Shown: in pieces, positions 45,155 to 55,998 of the stretch
Position numbering within the stretch: position 1 is the stretch's first letter
Layout of the letters: each line of letters opens with the position of its first letter
Source of the DNA: Cerrena zonata
Lineage: Eukaryota > Basidiomycota > Agaricomycetes > Polyporales > Cerrenaceae
Direction of reading: 5' to 3'
Length of the DNA: 64,000 bases
Assembly: GCA_038087015.1 (NCBI GenBank)
Contig: JASBNA010000009.1
Location: 186,001 to 250,000, forward strand
The notes under the pieces: generated by a model
Database searches by the model: none
What the model was told of the DNA's origin: nothing
Seen by the model: only the letters and a program-made list of their open reading frames with translations
Translations under genes and position numbers: made by a program

Positions 45155-46432
45155 TCACTCCGCCTTAATCTCGAGCTTCAACAACTGCTCGACCAAATCC
45201 TCCGCAACTGACTCAGCAGGTTTTTCTGCATCGTTGACCTTCGGCACTTCCGCGACGGAAATGAGGTAAGTTGTCTCCTTCTCCAAGTCTTCACTGGTTC
45301 CATCCAAATCAGCGTCGTCTTCGTCGTCCACCCAAATCTTTCCGCCCCTTCTTTCCAGAACTTTCGCAACCTCTCCAATGGGTTCTCCCTCCAAATCATC
45401 ATTCCAACTCACACTGAGCGTACGCAAACTCGCAAGCCTACTTGCTAACGCACTAGCAATCACTTCGTATATGACCTCGGTCATATTGTTGTTCTCCAGC
45501 AAGAGGGTGTGGAGACGCGAATTTGCATTCTCTGCCAAGGCGTGCACAATCTCAAGGGAGCCTGGCACATTGAGACCACAGTCAGAAAGGTCAAGGAATT
45601 CGAGGGATTTTGCAACCCTCAAGACATTTGCGATTACATGCCATGCATGCTTGGTGCCATCGTCAACTGAAGGATCTTGTCCCTCTGTTATCTCCATGGA
45701 AAGACACTCTCGCAGACTAAGGTAGCGTAAGTCCTGACATTTCAGGAGACCATGGGCAATTGCCGTTAGTCCCTTTTCGCGTATACCGTTATTGACCATC
45801 TTCACTTTCTGCAAATGTTCATGTGCAGCCAAAGCCTGCCCCCAGGCGATCGCAGACCCGTCCTCTAAACGGTTCTTGCCGCAAACAACCACACGCAAGT
45901 TGGACGGCTGATTGTCCGCCTTGCTGCGTCTAGCAGACTCAAGTAAGGCTTCGGCAATAACCTTGCCACCTTCCGGCCCAAGCCCATTGTTGTTGAGTTT
46001 AAATACTTGAATGGAACGATTTTCGACTAAGAGGGGAACTAGGGGATGAACGGCGCGACCTCCGAGAGCGTTGTTACTGAGGTTGAGCTCTACGAGACGG
46101 GGTACACTTTTGAGACCATTGCAAATTGCAGTCAGCGCGTCGGGAACTTCAGAGATGAGGCGCGTCGCAAAGATATCAGGCAATGCTGCGACCTTCAAAT
46201 GGGGGTTCAGTCAGATCGTTATGGCGTAAAAGCAATGTATTTTTACTTTGAGACCCTTCGTTGTGATGAAAAGATCACCCAACGCCTTGGCAGCATCCAC
46301 TCCGACAGTGTTGTCCCCCAAGTAGAATTCCTCGAGCTGATCGACGTCGATGTCAGAGAAATAAGACTCGATATCAGATCGCGAGTCTAGTTTGAGCATC
46401 TTTCCGCGGATGTCGAATATTTTTGCAGCCAT
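45155..46432 (-). CDS. RNA1: Ran GTPase-activating protein
   Basis: Cytosolic activator of Ran GTP hydrolysis, needed for nuclear transport. Exons 46432-46247 and 46192-45155 give 407 residues. It begins MAAKIFDIRGKMLKLDSR and is built of leucine-rich repeats: LEEFYLGDNTVG, LVELNLSNNALGGRA, IQVFKLNNNGLGPEGG, LRVVVCGKNRLEDGSA, VKMVNNGIREKG, LRYLSLREC, LEFLDLSDCGL and LHTLLLENNNM. The usual acidic tail follows (WVDDEDDADLDGTSEDLEK). Length and repeat number match yeast Rna1. It sits inside the F-box/P450 block without a functional tie to it. Confidence 0.95.
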
Positions 46433-47016
46433 GGTAGTCAGGCGTGCGATTGAAACAAGGATAAGAGTATACCAGAAGGAGTCAGCGAAATCTAGTTTGA
46501 TATAGCAAGTGGCTGGTTCTCCGCCCAAGATAACCTACTGAATAAGTTCATGCTCAATAACTGTTCGTTCTTCAGCGGCAGCCTGAGAGACATTACATAA
46601 TAATGGAATGATGTGAGCACACTTGCAGTACAGATAATAATGGATCCGGATCGATGCGACAACCTTTGGTAGTACCCATACATGGCACACTAAATTTGGG
46701 TCCGTTAATGTAGTAAATATCTTCCAGTAGTTGTGAGGAGTTGGCATAAATGATACCACGGAGTACAGTATACCGGCGGATCCGCTACACAGTAACACCG
46801 TTGCTATCATTAGCTCGAGGCCGCCGAGTTAAGATGGCATCTATTCTGTACCGTTGTGAACAGACCTTGGGTATCAATGATGGATGACGCACCTTTATAA
46901 CTGTGTGAGCTAGCGTTACTTATATCACAAATCATGTAAATATTTAATCCCACGAAGTTCACAAATATTACAACTTGAATGTTAACCACGACCTCCTCCA
47001 GTAGATATCGATACTG
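46433..47016. other. intergenic with P450 3'-end relic
   Basis: This stretch holds a decayed copy of a P450 3' end (separate entry) and the promoter region of the second F-box gene. Confidence 0.45.
46545..46695 (+). pseudogene. relic of a P450 last exon and 3' flank
   Basis: CATGCTCAATAA and GTTCGTTCT...GCGGCAG match the last exon of the P450 at 44.5 kb (C-S-I-x-x-R-S-x-A-A). Downstream GGAATGATGT, GGATAATAAT, AACCTTTGGT and a CCATGGC-like end follow in the same order as in that gene's 3' flank. The frame has no usable start. It is a remnant of a duplication. Confidence 0.6.
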
Positions 47017-47946
47017 ATGGAGAGTTTGCCAACTAAACTATTGCTCAACATATTCTTGCTAGCCTGCACGGATGGAGGCCGAACAGGTTGTTCACTCTCC
47101 CTCGTATCGAAGTCCTTTCACAACGTCGCATACCATGTGCAATTATACAGCGTAGCCCTCCACAGCCTTACTCAAATCCAAGCATTCCATACTATGCTCT
47201 CGAATAGGGAGCCCCGCCATCGGGTGGTTCGTCACCTCTTCATGACTCCAAGCAAGACAGGCCCATTGTCGCATTTCTATCACATTTATCCCCCACCTGA
47301 TCCGACGCTCTCCTCGAAACTAGCTCAGGAGATCCTGACCTTCGTCGCTCCATTCATCTATACCTTCACAGCTTTCCGCATCAATCTACCCCAGCTATTT
47401 CCTCTCGATTTTCCAGAGTTGCGAGAAGTTATGATACAGGCGGACATTGGCCCAGACTTCCTAAAGAAGTCTTGTATTTCACCACAGCTTAAACGCATGA
47501 TCATCTCTGGAGTTGCACGCAAAACAACATCTGGAAAGGGCCCGATTCTCCTCCCAAAAGAGCACCTAAGTGACATTTTCGCAAAAATTACCCCTCAACT
47601 CACCCATTTATGTCTACTCGAAGTCGAAGGGGAGGGTGACACCAGTTATATTGAGGAGCTCAATAATCTCTGGTCGTTCATAGAAAGGAATCAGGGGTGT
47701 GTAGGTCAGGCCCGACATCAGGAGTTGCAAAGTGGGAAAAATGTGTTCTTCGCACCAAACTTCCTCGTGCAAGAATACGTCTCCAGACCTATAGGGAGTC
47801 ACAACAATCCCCGATACGGAGTCGAGCCACGCAGATATATGCGACTCCATATCAGCCAGGATTATTCTTCATTTTTCGAGATGTGTTGGCTCGATAGAAT
47901 CAAGGGGGATAACGGGCCGTGGGAGGAGAAAGAAGTCGAGGAGTAG
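47017..47946 (+). CDS. F-box protein 2
   Basis: Intronless, 309 residues, paralogue of the gene at 40.6 kb on the same strand. Shared blocks are the F-box LPTKLLLNIFLLACTDGGRTG with SLSLVSKSFHNVAYHV, then RHRVVRHLFMTPSK, LPQLFPLDFPELREVMIQ, TPQLTHLCLLEVEGEGD and C-terminal WLDRIKGDNGPWEEKE. No frame damage is seen. Likely an SCF adaptor; the target is unknown. Confidence 0.75.
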   Translation: MESLPTKLLLNIFLLACTDGGRTGCSLSLVSKSFHNVAYHVQLYSVALHSLTQIQAFHTMLSNREPRHRVVRHLFMTPSKTGPLSHFYHIYPPPDPTLSSKLAQEILTFVAPFIYTFTAFRINLPQLFPLDFPELREVMIQADIGPDFLKKSCISPQLKRMIISGVARKTTSGKGPILLPKEHLSDIFAKITPQLTHLCLLEVEGEGDTSYIEELNNLWSFIERNQGCVGQARHQELQSGKNVFFAPNFLVQEYVSRPIGSHNNPRYGVEPRRYMRLHISQDYSSFFEMCWLDRIKGDNGPWEEKEVEE

Positions 47947-48098
47947 TAGAGACTGCAGATAAATCACAATGCCGTAGGCTGTATCCTGTTTTTGGTGAAC
48001 CACCCGATGATATATAGTGCATTTCAATGTGTATAGTTTAGCAGCGTAATGGGGAATGAGGGCATGTGCCATAGTGTACTTGGGCTTCTATAACAGTC

Positions 48099-50288
48099 TC
48101 ATGCAGATACGAGTACTTCTCTTGAGGGTGATCGCAGCTGTATGGAACAATCGAAAGGCTCCGGATGGCTTTACACCGTATTAATATATGCTAACAAACA
48201 AGACTTGGAATCAACACTAACCTGACCATTGTCGGGGACATGTGCAGTTCGGGGACCTTTGACTTTCCATCCTCACCTAACGTTGGCGTAATGTTGAAGA
48301 CATGGAGTATGGATGCCATTGTCAGAAAGAGCATGTTCGAGGCCAAATATTGTCCGGGACATATCCTAGTACATCGGTAATGCGTGAATGAAGTAAGTCA
48401 TATAAGGTGTTATGTTGTTTACCTTCGACCAAATCCGAATGTCATTGTACTGGGTTCGAGGATGTCAGGATTTAGTGTACCATCGGGTTTGAGGAATCGC
48501 TCAGGTTTGAATAGTTGTGGTTCAGGATAATTAGCTGGATCATGGAGCATGTGCCTGCGCAGATGAGATCATTACCTGCCGATATTACTGAAGGCCTTCA
48601 TGACATTAACATACCATACATTCTAAGACCCAATGAGTGAGTCTTTTCGAGGTGCAAAGAAAGTACGTACCGGAATAACAACGGATCCTTTGGGGATGTG
48701 ATATCCCCGATATTCGTCGTCAGTCGCTGTAAGATGAGGCAGAGCTAAGGTAACCATAAATTATTCAGTATGACGCAAAACAAAGTTCGTGGGGATATAT
48801 GTACTCACCGAGCGGTGTAACTGGGGCGGAACGTGTAACTTCCTTCAGGATGGCGTCAATGTATGGAAGCTGGTCCCGATCGTTGAGGGTTGGAAGCCTA
48901 TCTGGACCGACAACTGAATCTAACTGTGCTTGTGCGCGTTTCTGAATTTCGGGGTGAGCCATCATGACATGGAAGAATATCTGTAAAGTCGGAGTACTCT
49001 TGGGAGATTTCAGTACATGTATTTTGCGACGTGTTTTAATTTACATACCGTATCAACGCCAGCTGTCGAAAAGTTAGCAAAAGGGGGAGTAACTCGTTGA
49101 ACTATGCATACCTCCAAATGCTGAGCCTAAACTGTCTCTTGAGATGGTTTCTTGTTCTGAGCTGTCAGATTTGTCCCCGATGTTTTCTAATATCCTTGTC
49201 ACAACGCAATTTCGAGAGGTTCCGGCCGTCTACATATATATAGGCGGTATTAGAGTATATTAGCATAAACACGACGCAGGATATTACATACGTATGCATC
49301 TTTCGCTTCGTAAAAAGGTCCATCACGAGCGTTATACATGTTTTCTCTCCATCCGAGTAATAACCTTTTGAAGTTTGCTCCTGGGAACCAAGCTGGGATG
49401 TGTCGCACTAACACGAGAGTAAATATTTGAGTATGAGCGCTGCCAAGGAGTTGAAGAAAGCATACGGAACGGTAGTATGTCGACTAAAAATCGACCCGGC
49501 TCCAGCACTTCATTGACTCCTGCCACCCACGCTTCGGCCTCAACAACATGCTTGTTTGAGACGTCTTCCACATGTATTCCATAGATAATATTCATTAGAA
49601 TAGCCACAACCATCCTGGGTGTTTGTTGTTATCAGCGCCACATCGAGACTGACCCATTAATAGCTTACCAGCGTGTATGTTCGAACATATGTTCGGGGTT
49701 AGCTTTCAGTCGTTTCAAATATTCACCGACATGTTCCGATAAATGTCCGTCGAATTCGCGCACAGCACTTGGACCTAGGTATTGGTGGAATACCTTTCGT
49801 CGTTTGCGCCAATCTTCACCATAACTGTAGAGTACGAATGACCAGTCGTCTCCCATACTACATACGAAATGGAAGTGATTAGAGACAAGAAGATATATTT
49901 TTTAATGACTCACAGGTCGGTAAGGGAGACGGAGTGGTATCTATCTGAATAAATTGTAGATCGTTTCTCAAAGAGATCAGCCGCAACTTCTACTGAAGAG
50001 ATAATAATGGTATACTGGTTGATCACTTTGAAGTACATGATATCGCCTTAAATTTACTCAAAACGTGAGCAATTGCCTGACAAACATGCAATATTACTCA
50101 CCATACTGCTTGGACATAGGAGAAAATTTTGTCCATGACGCCCCTGTGGGCATATCTAACAGATTCCCTATAACTGGAAGAGGCTTAGGTCCGGGGGGTA
50201 GGTGTAGTGATTTGCGGGTAAGCCTCTTAAGAAGCAAGGCGACAAAGATAGCCACAAGGGCTGCTGGAATGGTGAAAGACAAGGCCAT
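48099..50288 (-). CDS. cytochrome P450 (copy 2), intact
   Basis: Thirteen exons: 50288-50102, 50046-49914, 49857-49669, 49614-49466, 49407-49292, 49229-49112, 49062-49049, 48998-48809, 48744-48671, 48622-48615, 48554-48423, 48365-48222 and 48168-48099, giving 507 residues with no break. Exons 2-13 have exactly the lengths of copy 1. Motifs are LPPGPKPLPVIGNLLD after the anchor, DIMYFKVINQYTIIISS, WRKRRKVFHQYLGPSAVREF, AGVDT on a 14 nt exon, ExxR in KEVTRS, FKPERFLKPDG, and FGFGRRICPGQ. An 8 nt exon (N-x-W) precedes HMLHDPANYP. It belongs to the same mushroom P450 group as copy 1; the substrate is unknown. Confidence 0.92.
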
Positions 50289-51118
50289 GGCGGACGCTTG
50301 TAGCAGTCTACCGACTTAGAGCACTCGGTTTATATATTCAGTTTGTCAAGTGTCAAGGTGAACGCTGGAATGGTATTCACTAATTTCGCCATGTTCTTCC
50401 GCCAAGAAGCCGCAGTGAAGATCCACGAATTTCGGAGATGTGCGACTATTACGTCCGATCTCATTCTCGTTTGTTACTATAGACACTGCTGCCATGTCAC
50501 CCGCTCTGAGTTCGCATTTAGCACACTACATTGAGTTACACTCACCCGTAATGGATATTGATTATGGCACATGAGCTCACAAGTAGCAATTGAAGCTCAT
50601 TCAAATTGATCAGCCCTGCTTGCATTAGGAAATAACATGCCTGATAGAACCGGAGTTAGAGCGACTGGAGTACACCTGTCGACGAGCAAGATGTTGAGAG
50701 TAATGTGTTTGAGTATGGCGTTAATTCTAATAATTGGGGCAAATAAATACCTTACAGTTTCAAGTTTGGCCTGATGATTGTTGTATCGCCGTCCGAGTCA
50801 CTGATGTCTGAATGGTACAGTACGTACTTGTGGGACCACAGATCATTATGACACATGGTTTTTGGAACAAGAATAGTAATGCGATACTTAGTACTTGAGT
50901 ACTTGAGTGCCAGAGCGAGACTGGTGATCGTGGTGAAAGTTCAAGTTAGAGTTTCCACCAATCCGACGTGTATACCCGTTGTTGGTACACCGCCATCATA
51001 CAATGATGTCGAATCACAGGAACATACACTCAGCCACAACTCTCACTACAATCACCATCGTCGCCCAGAGTACTTTAGACATATTGATATATTTTATTTA
51101 ACTACCGTCATAAACACC
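50289..51118. other. intergenic
   Basis: About 0.8 kb upstream of the P450 on the minus strand. A TATATAA-type sequence near 50331-50337 could serve that gene. No additional gene is supported. Confidence 0.4.
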
Positions 51119-51374
51119 ATGTCTGATTACAGCGATTCCCCTAGTGACCCTCACGACTTCGGTGGCTCGCAAGATTTCGAAGATGTCCATTTAATCATTC
51201 GCACAAGCCTGGTAAGAAGAAATTTACTAGTTCGTGTGTCGCAGTCTCCCCGCTGGACGTCTCCAGGCGAGTATCGTTAGCCTTGAGATTCCCTCACCCA
51301 TTCCTCGCCAAACACTGCGTTACACCATATCAGTTTCTTCAGTCCAGAGAAAATGTACTCATTCGAATTTGTAA
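51119..51374 (+). CDS. possible small acidic protein
   Basis: Unrecognised and weakly supported. A first exon 51119-51211 (MSDYSDSPSDPHDFGGSQDF..., acidic and Ser-rich) ends at GTAAGA. An acceptor CTCCAG at 51268 would open a second exon to a stop at 51374, for about 65-70 residues. Without splicing the frame ends at 51280. It faces the next gene tail to tail. Confidence 0.3.
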
Positions 51375-51391
51375 GATCATAAAATACACTG

Positions 51392-51807
51392 TTAACACTT
51401 GTCTGCTTGCACTCGACTTGCAACCTCATCGCAGTTATGGAATCCAATACAGAACGGGATGTTGAATGAACCGCTATAACCGTCTGATATGATCATTTCA
51501 TCTTCAGGCGAAGCATACCAAGAGTAACCTTTACCATCATTGTAATACCTAGATCCATCGGTATTCTTATAATACCAGCTTCCATTCCTGACAAGATGGT
51601 AAAGACTTTCGGATTACAATAGGCTTATAAAATAGGCTTACGCATTGGAGTAGTGGTATCCCAATCCTCCAGTATTATCGACGAAGCTCCAGTAATGATT
51701 ACCCTAGAAAAGGTACATTAGTTGTGTAGGGTAGTTGGGCGTGAAATCTGAAAACAAACCAGAAGATTGGTGCCCTTGTTGTAAATTGTGTAGAACTTGC
51801 GAGTCAT
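51392..51807 (-). CDS. small Tyr/Gly/Asn-rich protein with a YYNDGKG motif
   Basis: Exons 51807-51760, 51703-51642 and 51587-51392 keep phase and give 101 residues. The sequence resembles a family of tiny basidiomycete proteins rich in Ser-Tyr-Tyr-Asn repeats: YHYSNANGSWYYKNTDG, then SRYYNDGKGYSWYASPED. No signal peptide is seen. The last ~45 residues, including two Cys, look less typical, so the stop or the last splice site may be wrong. An open frame continues upstream of the chosen Met. The function is unknown. Confidence 0.6.
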
Positions 51808-52209
51808 TGCTGTAAAGAAATGTGTGGCCGTATGAATATCCTGAAGAAAGGATGGCAAGGTGTTCAGTAGTAAACCTACAAACAGAGTCCATTATCTTTT
51901 ATCTGATACGTGCCATATGAGAGGTGATATATGACAGATAACGAGTTGAAATTTGCATGACAACTGCGGGATAGGTACCATAAAGTTATACTTGTTTTGA
52001 TGGCACAACACTGTAACATGTCGTGCCAAGTGAGCAAGAGAAACGAACTCGAAAGGAGGATTTAGGTGTCTGCTGCTACGCGAAGTCTTCAACATCAAAT
52101 AGCATGTTCAATAGAGTAAACAGGATTTCACCCACACGGATATACAATACAAACGTTAAAGCAAACAATAGACACAGCAGTACTCCAACATGATCGCAAT
52201 GATGACCTT

Positions 52210-55155
52210 TTAGCGCCTTCCGTACCTCCCCGACCCGCCACGTTCTGGTGAAGCCCTTCGACGGTCCCTATCCCTGGAATCATCCCGTCGTTTCTTGTCA
52301 TAGTCCCCCCTTCTCGGAGGCGAGGCACTTCTGCTAGGTGATCTTCGCCCACCTCCATTCCTGGATTTAGAAGGAGGCGAAGGGGTCCGAGAAGGCGACC
52401 TTCCGCGTCTCATTTTAGAATCACCATCCGGTGAAAGATCTCTACGCGAATTACGTGGAGGTGGAGAATCATGGCGCGACCGAGGAGGAGGAGAATCTCG
52501 ACGAGACGACTTCGGAGGCGGGGAGTCTCTTCGCGATCTGTATCGACTGTCTCTGTCGCGTTCTCGTTCATAATCACGGTCTCGTTGGCTTCGAGAGTCT
52601 CGGGGTTGATCACGATCACGGTCCCGTTCAGCCTCAGCACCTCCATTACGTCGTCGAGGTGGTGAAGGGGAGTCTCGTCTCCTCCTTGGAGGACTAGGCG
52701 AATCATCATGCCTCTTGCGTTCCCGATCGCGGTCTCCATTTCGGTCATCTCGTCTCCGAGGGCTGGGGGATCGTCGTGAGCGACGAGGGACATGACGCGA
52801 GTCGTCAGAATCTGAAGAGTCATCCGAGGAACTATCCGAGTCTGAATCACTGTCGGAAGAATCGCTGCTGTCGGAGTCACTGTCTGATGATGAAGATTCC
52901 GCCTCGAGCATTGCACGGCGTTGTTCCATGATCAGTCGCGGGGCGTTCTGTGAGAACAAGTGAGACTTTGTCATATACGTCGAGCAGCACAAAGATGACA
53001 TACCTTGAGATGTTCACGCATCTCTTCGGTCAAAGCACCCAGCCCAATACTTGTTAGATAGTTGATCGCGAATCTCGTGTTCTTCGGATTGTCCAATGGG
53101 AACATTCCCGCACAACATCTCTTCACTTCATCATCCTTGAACCGCTCTGAGATCGATTTAAGACCCATACTCTCCGTCATCTCGTTCAGCATGATTTTAA
53201 TGAAGATACGACTACTCGAGGTCGTATCATCTTCAGTCAGCTTTACGCATTCCAACGCTGCCCAACTAATAGAGTCTGTGGAAATGAGGTGTCCAAAGAA
53301 ACGAGCAATGTTTCGAAGACGGTTGGTTTCGTATCGATGGATGGTGAGGTAGTAGTTCTGGAATGTTTCTTCAAAGCATTCGTTCCATACTCGGTTGAGT
53401 TTGCAGAAACGTTCGCCGATGAGACCGTAGAAGTTGGAGTAGGATCGTTCTTGAGAACAACACTCGATAATCATGTTGCACATTTCAATCTGTAACATAT
53501 TGTAAGATATGATACGAATAGATATAATTTGAAGAACATACCTCTTCGCCTTCTCGCATTTGGACCTTGAGAAGTTTGTGCACAGCTTCCTCGTAACTGA
53601 GAGCGTTCATGATCGTCAGGTAAATGATACGACGAAGGTTGACAAGATTAGTCTGAGTTCGATCTTCGATACCTTCCTTTTCGGCCACAGCTATAGGTCG
53701 TACATGAGCAAATAGTTCGACGAGTAATCTCAACGTTAGCACCAACCTTCTTCGTCCTCATCCTCATCGGAATCATCTGATGATTCTTCAGAACCGGATT
53801 CATCTTCGTCGCTGTCCTCCCCGAGAATTTCAGCCTTGATAGACTTGTATCGTTCTTCATTTTCGATATACTTCGGATCAAACTTGAAGATATCTTTGTG
53901 GTGGTTCAGTATCATCTCGTATTACTCCATAAGAAACGTTTGGGACTCACTCAATCCTTCCTGAACTTGTAATTCTTCTTCCAGTTGGATTTGATGCGTG
54001 ATTTGCTCGTCTTCTTCAACCAGGTCCAGGCCTTCGGGGATAATTGGGTTGTCCTTGTACTTATCCTTTCTGACCTGCATCAACACTTCGATCATGTACT
54101 GAACACGGTGACTGATGGACCCTTCGTTCAGTACTGCCCTGAAACGCTCGAAGACGACGTTATTGGCTTTGGGTGAGTTTTCTTGGAGGAAAGCTCCGAC
54201 TTCGCGCATGAACCCGACAGCAATTTCGATTGAATCATCTGTTGGTCGTTCGAGTAGGAGGAAAAGGATTTGGAGGGCGATGATTTCGTGTGCGACACCT
54301 TGGTTGACCAAATGCCCGAGGAAGGTGGTTGTTGAGTGGCAGATGATCTAGAGGGATAGAGTCAGGACCAAACGCGAGTTGAAAACGAAGATAGAACGTA
54401 CCTTGTCATTTCGCTTGAAAGCTCTCCTAAATTGACTGATCAATCTAATTAACACCAGCTCTCCAACTTGGGGAAGTTTTGTATTGATGATGGCAACAAG
54501 GGCAGCAAAGACGGGTGTGAATGGCAAACTTGCTGCTTGTGCTTTCATTACACTTCTAGCGAATAAGCCACGTCCACGAATCAAGTTTTCCGAGAAGAGC
54601 TCGGGGACAACCATCTTGATATTCGTGACATTGACTCGATTGACAATACCGGTAATTGACTTTCGCAAAGCATCCCAAGAAAGCCGTTGGTACTCGGTGC
54701 TGGTCTTGTCCTTCGCGGCAGCTTCTTGGAGAGCACGCAGTCGAGCCGGGGGCATGTAAACACCACCAGAACGCGAGCCCGAGAGCTTTGCAAACTCCGC
54801 TTTTGCATCGAAGTCACTCTTCTTCTCCACCTCTTTCCCCTTGTCCTTTTCTTTCTCGAGTTTCTCCAGTTCCATAGCAGCCATACGTGCCGCTAATTGG
54901 CGCTCTCGCTCAGCACGTCGAACAGGGTCAGAATCAACAACTTTGGGAAGGTCGACGACATGTGGTGGGGTAGGCGAGACACTTCTACGACGACTTTGAG
55001 GAGGGCCTTCAGATGTACCAGGAGAAGGGGACCTAGACAATAGTTAGTATATGTCCAACTAGACATGAACCGGCGTATAAGTGGTAGTCATACCTTTTCC
55101 TTTTGTATGAACTGTCGCCAGGCGTCGGGGGGGACATCGTCGCTGCTGATGCCAT
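52210..55155 (-). CDS. CWC22: pre-mRNA-splicing factor CWC22
   Basis: Spliceosome component that recruits the exon-junction helicase eIF4A3 in metazoans. Exons 55155-55094, 55032-54402, 54347-53951, 53893-53747, 53690-53542, 53489-53004 and 52947-52210 give 869 residues. After a Ser/Pro-rich head and a charged coiled coil, the MIF4G domain runs from about SWDALRKSITGIVNRVNVTN through FAALVAIINTKLPQVGELVL to HEIIALQILFLLLE. An acidic linker (EDSDEDESGSEESSDDSDED) precedes the MA3 domain (LRRIIYLTIMNALSYEEAVH, YSNFYGLIGERFCKL, IFIKIMLNEMTESMGL). The C-terminus is a long RS/RD-rich region (SDSDSDSSDSSDSD, then RSRRDSPPP repeats). All domains are in the family order. Confidence 0.95.
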
Positions 55156-55998
55156 CGTGGAAAGTAGACGCAAAGAGTGGTGGTAGAGACAGGACGGGTT
55201 GGACCTGGACTTGGGACAGAATGTGTACAGCGCTGCCTCATAGGGTGATTATGTAAGCCACACTAAATGCCAGTTTGTGAGCAATATTTCCGATCAACCC
55301 CAATATACCTACTCTGCAGCAACCAAACCATCCTGATTATTCTATTAACATCCACATACATCCCAATATTGTTTGAAGTGGTGTGGTCTGTGCTTATTCT
55401 ATATAGGAATCATCGAGGCAACAGCAGTTTCCTACTATGCCGGTACGACTTGTATTAACACATATATTTCCTTCTAGAACCCACTCGCATTTGTTGGTCC
55501 GGTCTCTGATTACTTCGCTGTGAGATTCACTCAATCCACTAGTTGTAATGCTTAAGTATCGGCGAAGCGGTCCCGACGTTCGAGGCGTATCGATTGAACT
55601 GTTACACTGCGTTTATGCACCAGATAGACACCAAATTGCAGCTTACCCACAGCCATGTCCTCGCTATGCGAGTATTGACCCAATTTACCGATAAAAAAAC
55701 CAATGTAGGTCGTCCCTATCAGTTTTTTGTTAACTATCATATATAGTAGCGCAATACTGAATTTCAACTGGGACGCAGACTAGTCCCTGATTCAAACCCA
55801 GAAATGCGGCGATCGAGAGAGGTTGATCGGTGGCCGAGTATGGCAAGCGTGAATGCGGCGAGTCTTGTCAGCCTCAGCTGGAAGACCATATATCTTGCCC
55901 GCCGAGACGTCTGCTTCCTCCGTGCTCACTTCATCTCTTACCACCATCTACCCCGCCCCCTGCCCCTGAGCCATCGCTATCTCGTATCGCTATTCGTT
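55156..55998. other. intergenic
   Basis: Divergent upstream region of CWC22 and the next gene. A frame open from ATG 55804 runs in frame into that gene, but its composition is unlike it, so I treat it as 5' UTR. Confidence 0.4.
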
